NCBI RefSeq assembly: GCF_005239225.2
Contig: NC_133293.1
Location: forward strand, 18,568,333-18,632,332
DNA length: 64,000 nucleotides
Direction of reading: 5' to 3'
Source of the DNA: Populus alba
Lineage: Eukaryota; Streptophyta; Magnoliopsida; Malpighiales; Salicaceae
The translations under genes and the position numbers were made by a program. Positions 52,481-64,000 of this stretch are shown piece by piece (position 1 is the first letter of the stretch; each line of letters begins with the position of its first letter). The notes below the pieces were generated by a model. It searched no databases and was not told the DNA's origin. It saw only the letters and a program-made list of their open reading frames with translations.

Positions 52481-52860
52481 AATGATAATAATAATAATAC
52501 TATTAATGGTAACAACAACAACAATAATTAAATTAGTAATGACAATAATGATGATGGTGATGATAATAATTTTACTAATAATAGCAGTGATAATAATAAT
52601 AGTAATGACGACAACAATAATAATAAAATTAATGGTGATAATAACAATAATAATTGTTGTGATGGTGATAATATTGCTGCTTCCACTACTACAAACAACA
52701 ACAACATGAGAGAGAATAATAACAACAATAATAACAATGATGATAATAAAAATATTAATAATAGTTCTTATAATGATAGTGATAATGACAATAATAATTA
52801 CAATAAGGATAATTGTGGTGATTGTTGTTAATAATAATAATAATAATAATAATAACAATG
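52481..52860. repeat. Compound trinucleotide microsatellite
   Basis: About 380 bases built almost only of AAT, AAC, GAT and GGT triplets in mixed order, with a pure AAT run near 52830-52855. Long open frames across it on both strands are by-products of the triplet period and not genes. Confidence 0.92.
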
Positions 52861-53734
52861 ATGATGATATTATTTATTAATAATAGTTGTGATAGTGATT
52901 TTGATCCTTAATTTTTTTAATTGATATTTTTTTAAAATTCTTTTGCATGATTAGAATATATTTTTTTCTAACTTACATCATTTAATATATAATTTATTGA
53001 GAATTGAACTTCATGATTTTTCAATATTTGGTACTTTAAGTTTAATGACATGGATCACAAGTTTTAAAAAATTAACATATTTTTTTCTAAAAGGCTCTAT
53101 AATTTTTTTTTTATTTTCAATCGAATTATTTCAACCGTATAATTTAGATCATGAGTCTGACGGAATAACCCATGGTGATTTAACCTTAATTAGTATTTTT
53201 ATATGTTTGTCATGAACAATTTTTTTATATATATTTTTACTATTTTTCAGTAACTAAATATTATTTTCTGCTTTAAAAATAGTCCAGGATCTCAGTATAT
53301 TCTATAAATGTAAAGGTTAAATTAAGTCGCTGTGGATGCAATAAATATCCATGCGTTTTTCAAAAAAAATTCATAAATCTACATTCTATTAACATACTCA
53401 CATCTACCTTTTTTATTTTTACTGGAGAACATGATATCAAAATTTCCTCAAGAGGCCGGTTCATGTGACAAGGAAAATACTCGCTGAGTTCTCATGTTCG
53501 AATCTTTTCAAATATACATGTAAGAAAAACGTGTAATGCATTTTTTTGCTTGCGAAGCCTGTGATTAGTCTATCTATATCTTACTTTTTTATGAAAAACA
53601 TTATCCAAACCAATAAAAACATCCATAAAAATAACATATCACATAACTATAATTACATTTAAAAAAAACATGTCCAATGTAACCATAGCTGTCAAATGCG
53701 TAAGAAAAAAGACATGGTTTAAAGAGTTGTTTGA

Positions 53735-53875
53735 AAATATAGTAATAATTGTAATTTAAAGTATTTTTTATTTAAAAATATATTTTTTAAAAAATAAAAT
53801 TATTTTTGATATTAGTATATAAAAAAAATGAAAATATAAAAAGAATTTAATTTTTTCTAAAAATGATTTTGAGCG
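53735..53875. repeat. Copy of dispersed AT-rich repeat
   Basis: TTTTTATTTAAAAATATATT, TTTAAAAAATAAAATTATTTTTGATATTAGTATAT in pieces, then ending near AAAAATGATTTTGAGCGAG. Confidence 0.5.
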
Positions 53876-54313
53876 AGTATCCAGAAGGGGAAAAGGAAAA
53901 GCACATAATGGTACATTGGTAATTTACCAAGAAAATCCGTAATTATTGACTAGTGTCATGCTAGGTCATTGGTCCAGCTTTTATGGCAAGTAGTGGGTGA
54001 GCGTATAGCATAAAAAGCTATTGAGTGAGAAGCTTGAAACTTGCAGTTCACAAAACCAAAAAAAGAAAAAAAAACAGGGAGACAAGAAAAAACCAGGCTC
54101 TGCAAACCGCTATAGGATGTAGTGATACGCACTACACGAAACCTTATCGTACGCCTATGTGCTTTTTATCGTACACCCCACATCACAGAACAGGTAAAGT
54201 AGCAGGCAACTTCAACTACTAAAATTTGGAGGACCCCCTGTCACAGAAACTCTCTTGGCTCGCCCTACTAAGCTGACTCCCGTGTACTTTCAGCGTTGTA
54301 AAGTTGTTTTTTC

Positions 54314-54342
54314 CTTGACCAAACAACTTTGCACCTATATAG
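54314..54342 (+). promoter_or_regulatory. Putative W-box and TATA box of AHL15-like gene
   Basis: TTGACC at 54314-54319 followed by CCTATATAGG with TATATAG at 54336-54342. This would give a leader of about 640 bases before the ATG at 55011; the leader may be spliced. Confidence 0.4.
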
Positions 54343-55010
54343 GAGTACTCACGTATTCATGTAAGAGGCTAGGTGAGTTTCTTTCATATTGGTGTTTCCT
54401 CTTCAAGGTCTTTTTAATGGGAAAGTTGAGAATTTTTTGCATGTTTGGCTTCAGATCTTAATGAGTTGCTGGGTTTAGAGAAGTGGGTTTTTGTTATCTA
54501 TGTTGGCGGATCTGTTTTTTTATCAGTCTGGAGGCTAATCTTTAGGGTTTTTGATTCTCGCATGCAAAACGAAGGACACCCTTGTGTCTATTGGCGGATT
54601 CATGCAGCAAGGGCAGACAGACAGTAGTATATACCGGCTGGGCTAGTGAGTTTGGGCTGGGTTTGATTCTTTCTTTTGTTGAGAAGGTATAAAGGACAAG
54701 GTCTTGGACTTTATCTGTTTGGATTTGGGATTGTACATTTAGAGATTTCTCCCAATCTGCGTCTAGCTACCTGCAAGCAAGCACAGGACAAAGAGGGTAT
54801 TAATAAGGCCAGGATACTCTCCCATCTTTCATTGTTGTGGTGTTGTTGTCAGTTACTGTTTCAGCAAGATACTGAATAGCGCGAGACAAGAACACACGCA
54901 AAAAAAAAAAAAAAAGTTGCAGCACAAATAAGCTGTCTTTAGCTTATTGTCTCTTGGATTTCTTTTTTGTTCAAAAGTTTAGGCTTTTTTGGTTCTATCA
55001 AGAATCAAAC

Positions 55011-56021
55011 ATGGCAAATCGCTGGTGGGCTGGAAATGTTGCCATGAGCGGTGTAGATCCAGTATCTTCATCTTCATCTCTTCACTTGAGAAATCTGGAA
55101 GAAGACAGCACTCCTCCCGGTTTGAACCGGTTGGGTCCAAGAAGAGAGCAGGATTTCACTGACACCAACACCAGTAGCCCTAAAACAACCACCACCGCCA
55201 CACCTCCCAGTACTCAAAACCAAGAGGAACATGAAGATAGCAGAGACAACACCAACAACCAAGAATCTGGCGACCACACTGCTCTCGAAACCATTGAACC
55301 AGGCAGTGGTAGCACATCTCGCAGGCCTAGAGGCCGACCTGCTGGTTCAAAGAACAAACCAAAACCTCCCATTGTCATCACCAAAGAAAGCCCTAATTCT
55401 CTCCACAGCCATGTCTTGGAAATCAGCTCCGGCAGTGACATCGTTGAGAGCATTGCCACTTTCTCTCATCGCCGCCATCGAGGTGTTTCTATCCTTAGCG
55501 GAAGTGGTATTGTGAACAATGTTACTCTCAGGCAGCCTGCAGCACCCGGTGGGGTTATCACTCTTCATGGAAGATTCGAGATTTTGTCATTGTCCGGTTC
55601 GTTTCTCCCTGCCCCATCGCCTCCAGGAGCAACGGGGCTGACTGTTTATTTGGCAGGTGGACAAGGACAGGTGGTGGGAGGTACTGTGATGGGGGAGCTG
55701 ATAGCAGCAGGGCCGGTGATGGTGATTGCAGCAACGTTCAGTAATGCGACTTATGAAAGGTTGCCACTCGAGGAGCAAGAGCAAGAAGGGATGCAATTGC
55801 AACAGCAAGTGAATTCACCAGGGACTAATAATGGCAATGCTGCTGCAGGTGGTGGTGCCAGTAGCGGTGGCGGTAATAATTCAGTGACTCAATCTTCTCA
55901 GGGTTTAGGTGAGCATGTTTCAATCCCTGGGTACAATTTGCCTCCTAATTTGTTACCCAATGGACAAGTGCCACATGATATGTTTTGGTGTCCCCCTCCC
56001 CGCCCTCCCCCCTCTTACTAA
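55011..56021 (+). CDS. AHL15: AT-hook nuclear-localized protein, AHL15-like
   Basis: Intronless gene of 336 residues, the structure of clade A AHL genes. N-terminus [20 protein letters not shown] matches the AHL15/AGF2 branch. One type-I AT-hook: [17 protein letters not shown] with the RGRP core at 107-110, binding the minor groove of AT-rich DNA. PPC/DUF296 domain from about 121 to 250 with [37 protein letters not shown], the interaction motif [14 protein letters not shown] (187-200), [16 protein letters not shown] and [15 protein letters not shown]. The tail is Gln/Gly/Asn-rich and ends PPPRPPPSY, as in AHL15. An upstream in-frame ATG at 54954 would add 19 Phe-rich residues and is less likely. 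AHL proteins act as multimers in chromatin and repress growth and phase change; target genes cannot be inferred here. Which poplar paralog this is remains open. Confidence 0.95.
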   Translation: MANRWWAGNVAMSGVDPVSSSSSLHLRNLEEDSTPPGLNRLGPRREQDFTDTNTSSPKTTTTATPPSTQNQEEHEDSRDNTNNQESGDHTALETIEPGSGSTSRRPRGRPAGSKNKPKPPIVITKESPNSLHSHVLEISSGSDIVESIATFSHRRHRGVSILSGSGIVNNVTLRQPAAPGGVITLHGRFEILSLSGSFLPAPSPPGATGLTVYLAGGQGQVVGGTVMGELIAAGPVMVIAATFSNATYERLPLEEQEQEGMQLQQQVNSPGTNNGNAAAGGGASSGGGNNSVTQSSQGLGEHVSIPGYNLPPNLLPNGQVPHDMFWCPPPRPPPSY

Positions 56022-59000
56022 GAATGTGCTTGAGAGAAAGAGAAGAGTTGTTAGTTTGGATTAGCTTACTCATGTGCAAAAATACTTTAGACAGTTTCAT
56101 GTAAGCACAGCGAAGAAGGTAGGACATTTTGGATTAGTTTTTGTGTAAACTAGCTGGCTCTAATCGTCAGGTTTTGCGATGTTGTTGAAACGCGTTGATG
56201 TAATGATCTGTTTGCTTTTCTCTAATCATCCTTTTGTGGAAGAATATTGTATTTTTTGATGATGTAGGAAGAGAAGAAATATACCAGTCAGGAACTGGGA
56301 TTGGTGCTAATTAATGGAAATTTGTGGATGAGATCTTGGAACCTTTTTTGTTTTCTTAGGTAAGCATGCCAAGCATATTCTTGTATGTTATCTTATGCCT
56401 CGTTTGGTTTTATTCTCATCGGAATGATTATAATTTTGTGAAACGTTGTTTGAGAAATGTGAGATTTGGGAAAATTTTGGAAGTAGTCAGCTTCCATCAA
56501 TGTGATGGTTGATTTTTTTTCCTTTGACTATGAAATGTGGGGTTTGATTCATCTGCACCTGCATTAGAATCGGTCGTTTCATATTCCAAGTTGGTCGAAC
56601 TTTTGAAAGGCGTGGAATTTTACATCATTAGTGCACGTTGGGACAGTTGATCCCAAGTTGAGCTGATCATTTGAATGACTCTATTAGACACCAGGTGGCA
56701 TTCCTGGCCAAATGTGGCAAATGGTTTCCAATCTCATCTAGCATGTAGCAACTTCCAGTATACTATTACTGGTAAGTAAATGTCTAGGTTTCAATAACCA
56801 TATGTACCCAATTCTGTGTGTGTGTATATGGTACTGTCCAAGTTCAGATAGTCCAGACATGTAGTACTAGTTTGTAACTCTTGTGCATGCATGGTGAAAC
56901 ATGTTTTTGCCAATCAACAAGAAACTTGGGTAAGTTTGCGACTAGCTTACCATTGTCTGGGTATGTTCGATCTATAGCAATCTTTGCTTCATTGCTTGGC
57001 AGTTTAGTAAGTTATAATTAGAAAAGGAATTTCAGTGAGGATTGCCATAGAGCGAATCTATTTCAGTATGTCTCTTCTTTTGTTTTAGTAACTTGATTCA
57101 GTTTGAGTTCTTCCTCGTCTTTTCTTGTCTTGTACAATCATGCAATCAATTTATATAACGCCCTCAAGTTGTGGATGAGCTTTACAACTAGAAAAATAAT
57201 TAAATGCACGAGCTTTCTAACATATATTATTGTAAGTTGAAGATTGAAGAAGCCAATAGCATTCCGATGATTATAGCTAGCTATAACTAGAGCTCTGTGT
57301 GATCTTGTGGGCATGATTTTCTTTTAAATTTGTTAATTCTGTTAATTATTGAGCACCAATAAGATAATAGTTTGTTTGCAATGAAATATTAGAACCGAGA
57401 CCGCGCGTGTCGTTATCTTACTTGTGTATGATAAGATGTTGGTTATTGCTGGTTGGGTAAGCTGCCGTGAGGATTGTGAAAGATTTTTGTCCATTTTACA
57501 CCATTTTAGTCAAAGGTGGTTGATGTAATCTTGAGGACAAGTTTTCAATGTGGTTAGATAGAAGTTGAAGAATTATGAACAGGTATGGGCAAGCTATTTG
57601 TGTGCATGTGACATTAACGCAAGTAGGGAAGACCTTAACTTTCTTTGGATGGGGGTGAAAGCATGGTCGCCTATGCAGGTGGCTCATGCTTCAAGGGAAG
57701 AATGCCATCTTTCCAAGAATTTCAATCGTAGAATACCAGAAAGAAAGATTGCTTTTCTGATTCAATTAGAAATGCAAAATTGCGGATCTCGGTGACCAAC
57801 TGTGAAGGTTTCTTGTGTTTGACAATTCCAGCGGGCAGACGTAGATTTATTGCAAGTGCAAGTGGCGAGTGTCAAAGAAGAATACCATGTAACTGCACGA
57901 CGACTGGTGATTGATTTTGTTTGGAGAAAACGAGCCATTTTCCATGACCACTTAATTTGCCCAAGTCAGTTGTTAACAGCTGGATTAAGTGATGTGATTG
58001 AGTGCTAATCCAGGAAAAATTGAAATGCCTCATGAATTTTCTTTACCTCATTGTGCAGCTGCTGTTTGATTTGTGTGCGAGTGTGGGCGTGTTTTGCCAT
58101 ATCTTGGTCTCATATGAACTACAGTTGAACTGCTTGAATCTGACTCTGTTGCCTTCGCTGCTGATCCAGGAAAAAAAAACCAGAACGCGATTCTCATCCC
58201 CGAAACTCGTTTGATTTGGACTCGAACTCGAACATGGGTTTCCTCCATCATTTCAAGTGCATATGATTTTGAATGCATACACATGTAAGCTCAAATCTTC
58301 ATGTGTTTCAAATTGAGTTAGGATATTATTACAAGTTACAGACTATTTGTCATGTCGGTTTGTTTGCTTGACTTCTTCGTATGTTCGGGCACCAATAGGT
58401 GAACCGTAATAAGCATTAATTGAATGTTGATGTCTGGAACTAGAGACTCTGCACAATACTTAGCACTGTGTCTTGGCTACAACCTGCCGCCTTGACATTT
58501 CACTAATGCTATGGTTCCCGTTCGTCAACTTTTGATGGCCTCGTTGAATGTTTCGTGGCATGTTTGAAATCACTGGATTAAATTTGATTTCAAGTGATAA
58601 TTTAATTCATGTGTTTTTAAATTTAATTTAACGTATTAAATCAATGTATGTGTTTAGAATTCTTTTTAAAAGTATTGATTTAAATTCCAGATCTTGAAAA
58701 ATAGACTAGCAAATCAGAGGATAGTAATTTCAAATCAAAAAGTTTTTTTAAAAGTACCCTCTTTATTTTTTCTTACAAAAACCCTTATCTTTAATGCCTC
58801 GTCTTCTTCCTCGGCAAGAGCATTGGATAGAGAAACGAACATTGATGAAATTTTTATTCAGGCAGATAATCCTTGAATACATATGTTTGGGGTCTTGCCT
58901 GCAGGGATTTTCTATATTATTGGCAATGGTTTTAAGAGCTCTTGGACCCAACAATGGATCTCCAGATATGACATTGACGATGAACTGACCCTTCGGTCAG

Positions 59001-60031
59001 ACCTCCACTGATCATCGATCCCCATTTCCAAGCATCTCTGTACGTTGATGGTGAACCACGATTTTCAACAAAGAAAGATGCGTGGGGTGTAAGGATTCAT
59101 TTTCAATTAACGATAGCTTTATTATACATCTGCACTCACAATTTTGCTGATAGCTTGTGATGTAGCAGGCTTATTAAACATTTTTCACTTTTTTTTTATT
59201 CTTGGATTTGAGAAACTTCACTTTCCGAAAAACATATTTTTACAGGTCAGATTAGCGAGTAAAACCCTGATTTCACTTCGTTCCTCATCCTTCTCACATC
59301 AACAAGTGAAGAAAAAACCACCATATTTGCAGACCATGTTGCAATATGCAATTTGATACGAAGAGGCACAGGGCAGGGGTCGTTATTAAGACAAATATTT
59401 TGATCTGATGAAAAAGCTTGGGATCAAGAGGGAATTGCGAGAAGCTGCAGTCATTTCTATTTGTGTGCTCTAAACACGCAAGCATGGAGACAGACACTTC
59501 AGGACTGCAGCAATCAATATGAGCACTTGGTTGCACCAGAAACAAAATTAATTTCGGCATCCAAACAGATTCAATTCCAATAGGAAGGAAATCCAACTCA
59601 AAATAGTTGAAATTGTATCTCAATCCAACTCGTAAATGCATCATGATTTATTGTAAAATAATTATGGATTCTATTCGCACTAAAAAAATATATTTTTTTA
59701 TAACTAAAAAAAATCATTTATTATTCAAGACAAGACAGTCAAATTTAATTAAATGGTTTGATATTTTATTCCGAGTGTAAGAATTATTATATATTATTAA
59801 TTAAATTCAAATCATATGTGTAATTAAATTAAGTGAATTTGATTTTAAACAGATTATTAGCAACTCCGATTGCAAGATGTTGCAGTAAAATCAATTATCG
59901 TGTTCAATTGTGAACCAGAATCCATTCTGTTTGAGGACCGAGCTAGAAAAATTTCTCTAGAAAATGTAGATTTTATAACTTCGTACTATTTGATTAACCT
60001 AGACCTTTGACGTTTTTTGCTTTCTAAGTTA

Positions 60032-60188
60032 GGAGTGTTTGGCTTGGAGGTGTATTTAACTTGTTTTGATAGGATTAATATAAAAATATATATATTTGTT
60101 TTTATAAGGTATGATTCATATTTTAAAATATTGTATTCTTATAAAAAAAAAACCATTACAATACCACACCTCCAAACAAAATACACAC
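60032..60188. mobile_element. 157-bp Tourist-like MITE
   Basis: Flanked by TTA at 60029-60031 and 60189-60191. Terminal inverted repeats GGAGTGTTTGGCTTGGAGG and (reverse complement of right end) GTGTGTATTTTGTTTGGAGG, including a perfect 10-bp part, TTGGAGGTGT at 60044-60053 against ACACCTCCAA at 60166-60175. The TTA target and size fit PIF/Harbinger-derived MITEs. Confidence 0.8.
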
Positions 60189-60319
60189 TTAACGGTTAAA
60201 GGAAGGGCTGAGAATCAAGTCCGATCCCTTTACTTTCAACATTTTTCAAATTGAACCTTTTCCTTGTGATTTACATGTAATTCATAATTAAATTAATTTT
60301 AGAGTACGTATAAAAGTGT

Positions 60320-60485
60320 TGTAATAATTATTTTTCATAATTTTTTTTGCTTTAAAATATATTAAAATAACATATATTTTTTAAAAAATTATTTTTAATA
60401 CCAGTATATCAAAATAATATAAAAATATAGTAAAAATTAAATAAAAAAACAAACTAAATATTTTTAAAATATAAAAATAAACCGG
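60320..60485. repeat. Copy of dispersed AT-rich repeat
   Basis: TTTAAAATATATTAAAATAA, TTTTTTAAAAAATTATTTTT, AATACCAGTATATCAAAATA, then TATTTTTAAAATATAAAAAT. One of the more complete copies. Confidence 0.55.
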
Positions 60486-61309
60486 ATCTTAATCATTATA
60501 GCATAGGCGTCGGAGGGTTACTGATTGCTAAGCTTCTGGTCAAGGTCATGTTAACATTGATCAGTGTTTTTTGGTCGACAGAGATTGTGATGCGGCCGAT
60601 TGGGATGATTTTTCTATATATTCAACATCTAACCTGGTGCGTCTATAATATCATGCGGCAAGACTTGACTTGGCCATTTTTTTATATTAAAAAACAATTC
60701 TCTCTTCTGTTTTTTTTTTTTAATTAAAAAAATTGTAGCACCTCACAAGATATTACATCCTAAAAAAGCATGGAAATAATCTCATTCTCAGTAATATTAT
60801 TTTTTATAGTTTGTATTGAAAATAAATGTGATTTAAAAATATAAAATTATATAATTAGTTTTTTTATATATAAAAACTATAGTAATTATTTATTAGGGCA
60901 ATAAAAATAAAAATAGTTAAAATACTAGGTCAAAAAAAATCTTTCACTCGGCTCCACGTCGATCTAATTGAAAGAGTTTGAGTAAAAACCTGATGTTGGA
61001 TATGGTGACATTATCATTCCTAATGGTTGGTAACCAATACCTTTTCTAAGCAAACTTATTTGCACCAAACCATATACTTAAGTGAGAAGCTAAAATTCAT
61101 AGTTTATGGAAGTGGAAATAACAATAATATTTTATTAAATTTTTTATAAATATCATTGCACCGAATAATATTACTCTAGGAAATAAAATTCACCCTTTCA
61201 ACACAAATAACCCACACATAGCCGTTGTGTTAACATGGAAATTGAAGGAAAACTAATGTGTTTGGTACAATAGTGTATATGATTTGAGGTTAAAGATTGA
61301 TTGATTGAG

Positions 61310-61460
61310 AATATGTTTGTTTTTAGGGTAATTAAATATTTTTAAATATTTTTTAAATATTTTTTTTATTTTATTTTTTTGGATTGTTTTAATGTTAAAA
61401 ATAAATTTTATACAATAAATAAATTGTTATTTTCAATATATTTAAAATATTACCCCAGTT
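61310..61460. repeat. Copy of dispersed AT-rich repeat (opposite orientation)
   Basis: TTTTTAAATATTTTTTTTAT, then TTGGATTGTTTTAATGTTAA and AAATAAATTTTATA; reads as the reverse orientation of the 60320 copy. Confidence 0.4.
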
Positions 61461-62747
61461 AAAAAAATGAACTCTTTTCTTTTAACTCATAAAAATTGGA
61501 TTCTTTAGTTTTAAGTTTTAATAAAAATTGGAATTTTTTTTTGTTATTATTTGGGTATCTTTATATTTTTTTTTTAAATGATAAGACTAGTCTTATTTGA
61601 AGTTTGTAACTACTCCTTTTAATAAATATATTTTATAAAAATTGAATTTATATATTTATTTTTATAAAAATATAATAATATTTTAATTGGAAGGAAATTT
61701 TTTAGAGTAACAAAAATCGGATTTGTGCATGAGAAAACAGGCTCTCTACATCCTCGCGAACGATGCCTGCCGTTGAAAAAGGGAGTGATACGTGGCGTAG
61801 AAGGAGCGTGCCATTCACCGGACAAAAGGAAAACCCCTGTTGTCCGACCTTGCAGTATTTGTCTCTCCACCATGATATCAACCAGTACGTGAATCCTAAA
61901 CTCTACCAAGGTATGTTATGTTATTTAGGCCGTAATTAATTGTTTAAAAGTTTTCGTATCATATTATAAAAATATATGGGATTTACAACAGCATTTAATA
62001 AAACCTTACAATTAATCGAATCAATTATAAATTAGGATTCAATTAAAAATCACAAACAAGATATTTAAATAAGTTTTTATATATAAAAAAATGAACAATT
62101 GAAACAGTTATTAGAATTTCAAATCAAAATAAGAAAATGGCTTCTCATATTCTTCTTCTTTCTTGTTTTTATTTTTAATTAACATAGATATTCGAACCAG
62201 TTTATGTATATCTCGGACTAATCCCATGAACCTTAAAATTAACGACTATATAAACTTTTAATGATTATTATATTAACAATCATAGAATTTAAACCTAAAA
62301 TCACATAAAGAGTAAATTTCTTGTTCCTCATATTATTATAATTTAGCTATTGCGTTCATTATATTTTTTATATTTAATTACATTTAATTTATTTTAAAAA
62401 TATTTCCTAATAAATACACAACTACGTGCCTCTAAACAAATAATTCTTTTTTACAGCGATAGTTAAAAAGAAAAAAGTTCAAAGGTTGAAAGGAAAAGGA
62501 ATTTCCATGGCAAGAAAGCCTGACGACATTAAAAAAAAAAAAAAAAAAAACTGACTCAGGTGAGTTAGATTAACAAGGGGGAGGGTAAGATTGTCATTAG
62601 AGCGAAAATCAATAGACTACGGACTCTTATGCATATCAATATCCATTATTATGCAAGGGGCGGAACGGTGAACGAATATTAATAGCACCAATTTCGTCAA
62701 ATAAAAATAGACACTCTCTCGTTCAGCTCTCTTACTTTACTCTAAGC

Positions 62748-62777
62748 GTAGGGTTTTACGCGCACACAAAACCCTAA
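62748..62777 (+). promoter_or_regulatory. Inverted pair of telo-boxes in PUR4 leader
   Basis: TAGGGTTTT near 62750-62758 faces AAACCCTAA at 62769-62777. Telo-boxes (AAACCCTAA) near the transcription start are typical of plant ribosomal and growth-linked genes. Here they lie in or just before the 5' UTR exon, which ends at the donor after 62802. Confidence 0.55.
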
Positions 62778-62942
62778 CCACACCAGCGTATCGTAGCTCC
62801 AGGTAAACCTCTCTTTTTTTCATGCCATGTTGTCTCTCATGTTTTGACAATCATTTATTTCATAAATTGCCTCTATTTATTTATGTAGTTGTTTTTGTTT
62901 TTGTTTCTGTTATGATTATTGAATTAGTATAAGTGCAATAGA

Positions 62943-64000
62943 ATGGCGGGTGCTCGAGAAATTACAGCAGCAACAGAATTCTTGCGTGTGAGTTCTTTTT
63001 CTATATGATCGCTTTTTTTTTTTTTTGTTATGAAGAATAAAATTTTCATTTTTATCTTTCTCATTCCTGTTCTTATAGGATTCAGTTTCTTGTTAATTCT
63101 GCTAGAAACCCTCTTCTTCTTCTTTCTTGTGCTATGTGATTGGTTTTGTGATTCGTGCTCTTTCTGTAATTCTATTACAGGGCACTCATAGGCAGTCTCT
63201 GTTTGTACACGGAGACTTGCCTATTAATCGACGAAACCAGTTGCTGTGGGGGACGCTTCGTAATCATAAGATTGCATTTGGTGTATCTAATAAAAGGGGT
63301 GTTTCGTTGAAATGTCGTGCTCAATCGAAGCCTAGAGCTTTCGTTTCCGGGGCTGGGACGAGTTCTGTTGATGAGCAATCAAGTTTTATTGAAAAGCCTG
63401 TGCAAGAACTAATTCATTTCTTTCGCATTCCATTGATTCAAGAGAGTGCAACTCTTGAATTACTTAAGTCTGCTCAAACGAAAGTTTCGAACAAGATTGT
63501 TGGTTTACAAACTGAGCAGTGTTTTAATATCGGTATTCAGTCCGGGGTCTCAAGCCAGAAGCTTGGGTGTCTTAGGTGGCTTCTCCAAGAAACTTATGAG
63601 CCAGAGAATTTGGGGACTGAAAGCTTTCTCGAGAAGAAGACGAAGGAAGGAGTGAATGCTGTGATAGTTGAGGTTGGGCCTAGATTGTCTTTTACCACAG
63701 CTTGGTCTGCAAATGCTGTATCAATTTGCCGTGCTTGTGGGTTGACGGAGGTGACTAGACTGGAACGGTCGAGAAGGTACTTGTTGTACAGTAAAGGCGT
63801 GTTGCCAGATTATCAAATCAATGAGTTTGCTGCAATGATTCATGATCGGATGACTGAGTGTGTTTATACTCAGAAGCTTATGTCTTTTGATGCCAGTGTA
63901 GTTCCAGAGGAAGTTCGACATGTTCCTGTTATGGAGAGGGGGAGAAAAGCGTTGGAGGAGATCAATCAGGAGATGGGGCTTGCTTTTGATGAGCAAGATT
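62943..64000 (+). CDS. PUR4: Phosphoribosylformylglycinamidine synthase, 5' part
   Basis: FGAM synthase catalyses the fourth step of purine synthesis: FGAR, glutamine and ATP give FGAM; the plant enzyme is targeted to plastids and mitochondria. Coding exons 62943-62987 (MAGAREITAATEFLR) and 63181 onward, still open at the window edge: 288 residues of about 1,400. A 5' UTR exon precedes (donor after 62802, acceptor ending 62941). Residues to about 75 are a transit-peptide-like stretch rich in Arg, Ser and Leu. The enzyme then begins with HFFRIPLIQESATLELLK and shows LQETYEPENLGTESFLE, AVIVEVGPRLSFTTAWS, SICRACGLTEVTRLERSRRY, MIHDRMTECVYTQKL and KALEEINQEMGLAFDEQD, all PUR4 N-terminal domain signatures. 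The synthase and glutaminase domains lie beyond the window. Confidence 0.95.

Larger units (their letters stand above)
51806..54335. other. AT-rich spacer upstream of AHL15-like gene
   Basis: No gene recognised. T-rich tracts at 52160-52460, a compound microsatellite at 52481-52860, and AT-rich DNA after that. 53430-53560 contains a TCATGTTCGAATCTTTTC word like a SINE B-box but no full element could be delimited. Confidence 0.5.
56022..62700. other. Spacer between AHL15-like gene and PUR4
   Basis: Begins with the AHL 3' UTR (to about 56280). No gene recognised after it; open frames at 57565-57795, 58694-58876, 58794-58988 and 59294-59644 lack known motifs. 58780-59060 is GC-richer and might be a gene relic, but I could not identify it. 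Small MITEs and AT-rich repeats occupy 60030-61460. 61730-61880 is a GC-richer island with GATACGTGGCG and ends in AT-rich DNA. A 19-base A run lies near 62530-62552. Confidence 0.5.

Noticed and set aside
52469..52858. 129-residue open frame of Ile/Leu/Val
   Set aside because: Produced by the triplet microsatellite; no start context and no complexity.

Overview
This 64-kb window is nuclear DNA of a flowering plant. Genes are spread out and intron-rich with GT-AG splice sites, spacers are very AT-rich, and every product has a close relative in Arabidopsis. Several spacer repeats (AT-rich elements carrying TGATATCAAAAATA-like cores, short TTTGG-ended inverted-repeat elements) look like those I know from Salicaceae, so poplar or a close relative is my best guess. 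That is an inference, not a database result.

Layout: the 3' end of a 60S ribosomal protein L35a gene (+, 449-814); a CC-NB-LRR resistance-gene relic (+, 2611-2995); a HESO1-type terminal uridylyltransferase in eight coding exons (-, 3774-8282, leader to about 10.1 kb); 7 kb of gene-free AT-rich DNA with a 340-bp-period repeat; the clade A phosphatase PP2CA/AHG3 (-, 17648-19317) with ACGTG elements upstream; 6 kb of repeats; a tropinone-reductase-like SDR pseudogene (-, 26135-29236) holding a solo LTR; an intronless SUPERMAN-like C2H2 zinc-finger gene (-, 32319-33218); 6 kb of spacer; a DUF604/Fringe-like glycosyltransferase (+, 39727-43445); a chloroplast lumenal pentapeptide-repeat protein (-, 45234-47687); a tandem duplication in which one copy carries a 992-bp inverted-repeat element (49879-51805); an intronless AHL15-like AT-hook gene (+, 55011-56021); 6.7 kb of spacer with small MITEs; and the 5' end of FGAM synthase PUR4 (+, from 62943, running off the window).

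The genes are unrelated neighbours, as is usual in plants: translation, small-RNA tailing, abscisic-acid signalling, transcription control, Golgi-type glycosyl transfer, thylakoid lumen and purine synthesis. I see no gene cluster or operon-like system. The most informative structures are the transposon insertion whose empty site is preserved in the sister duplicate, the two gene relics, the tandem repeats inside the HESO1 C-terminus, and the ABA-type promoter elements of PP2CA. Splice sites were placed by eye from homology and GT/AG signals; UTR limits are approximate.
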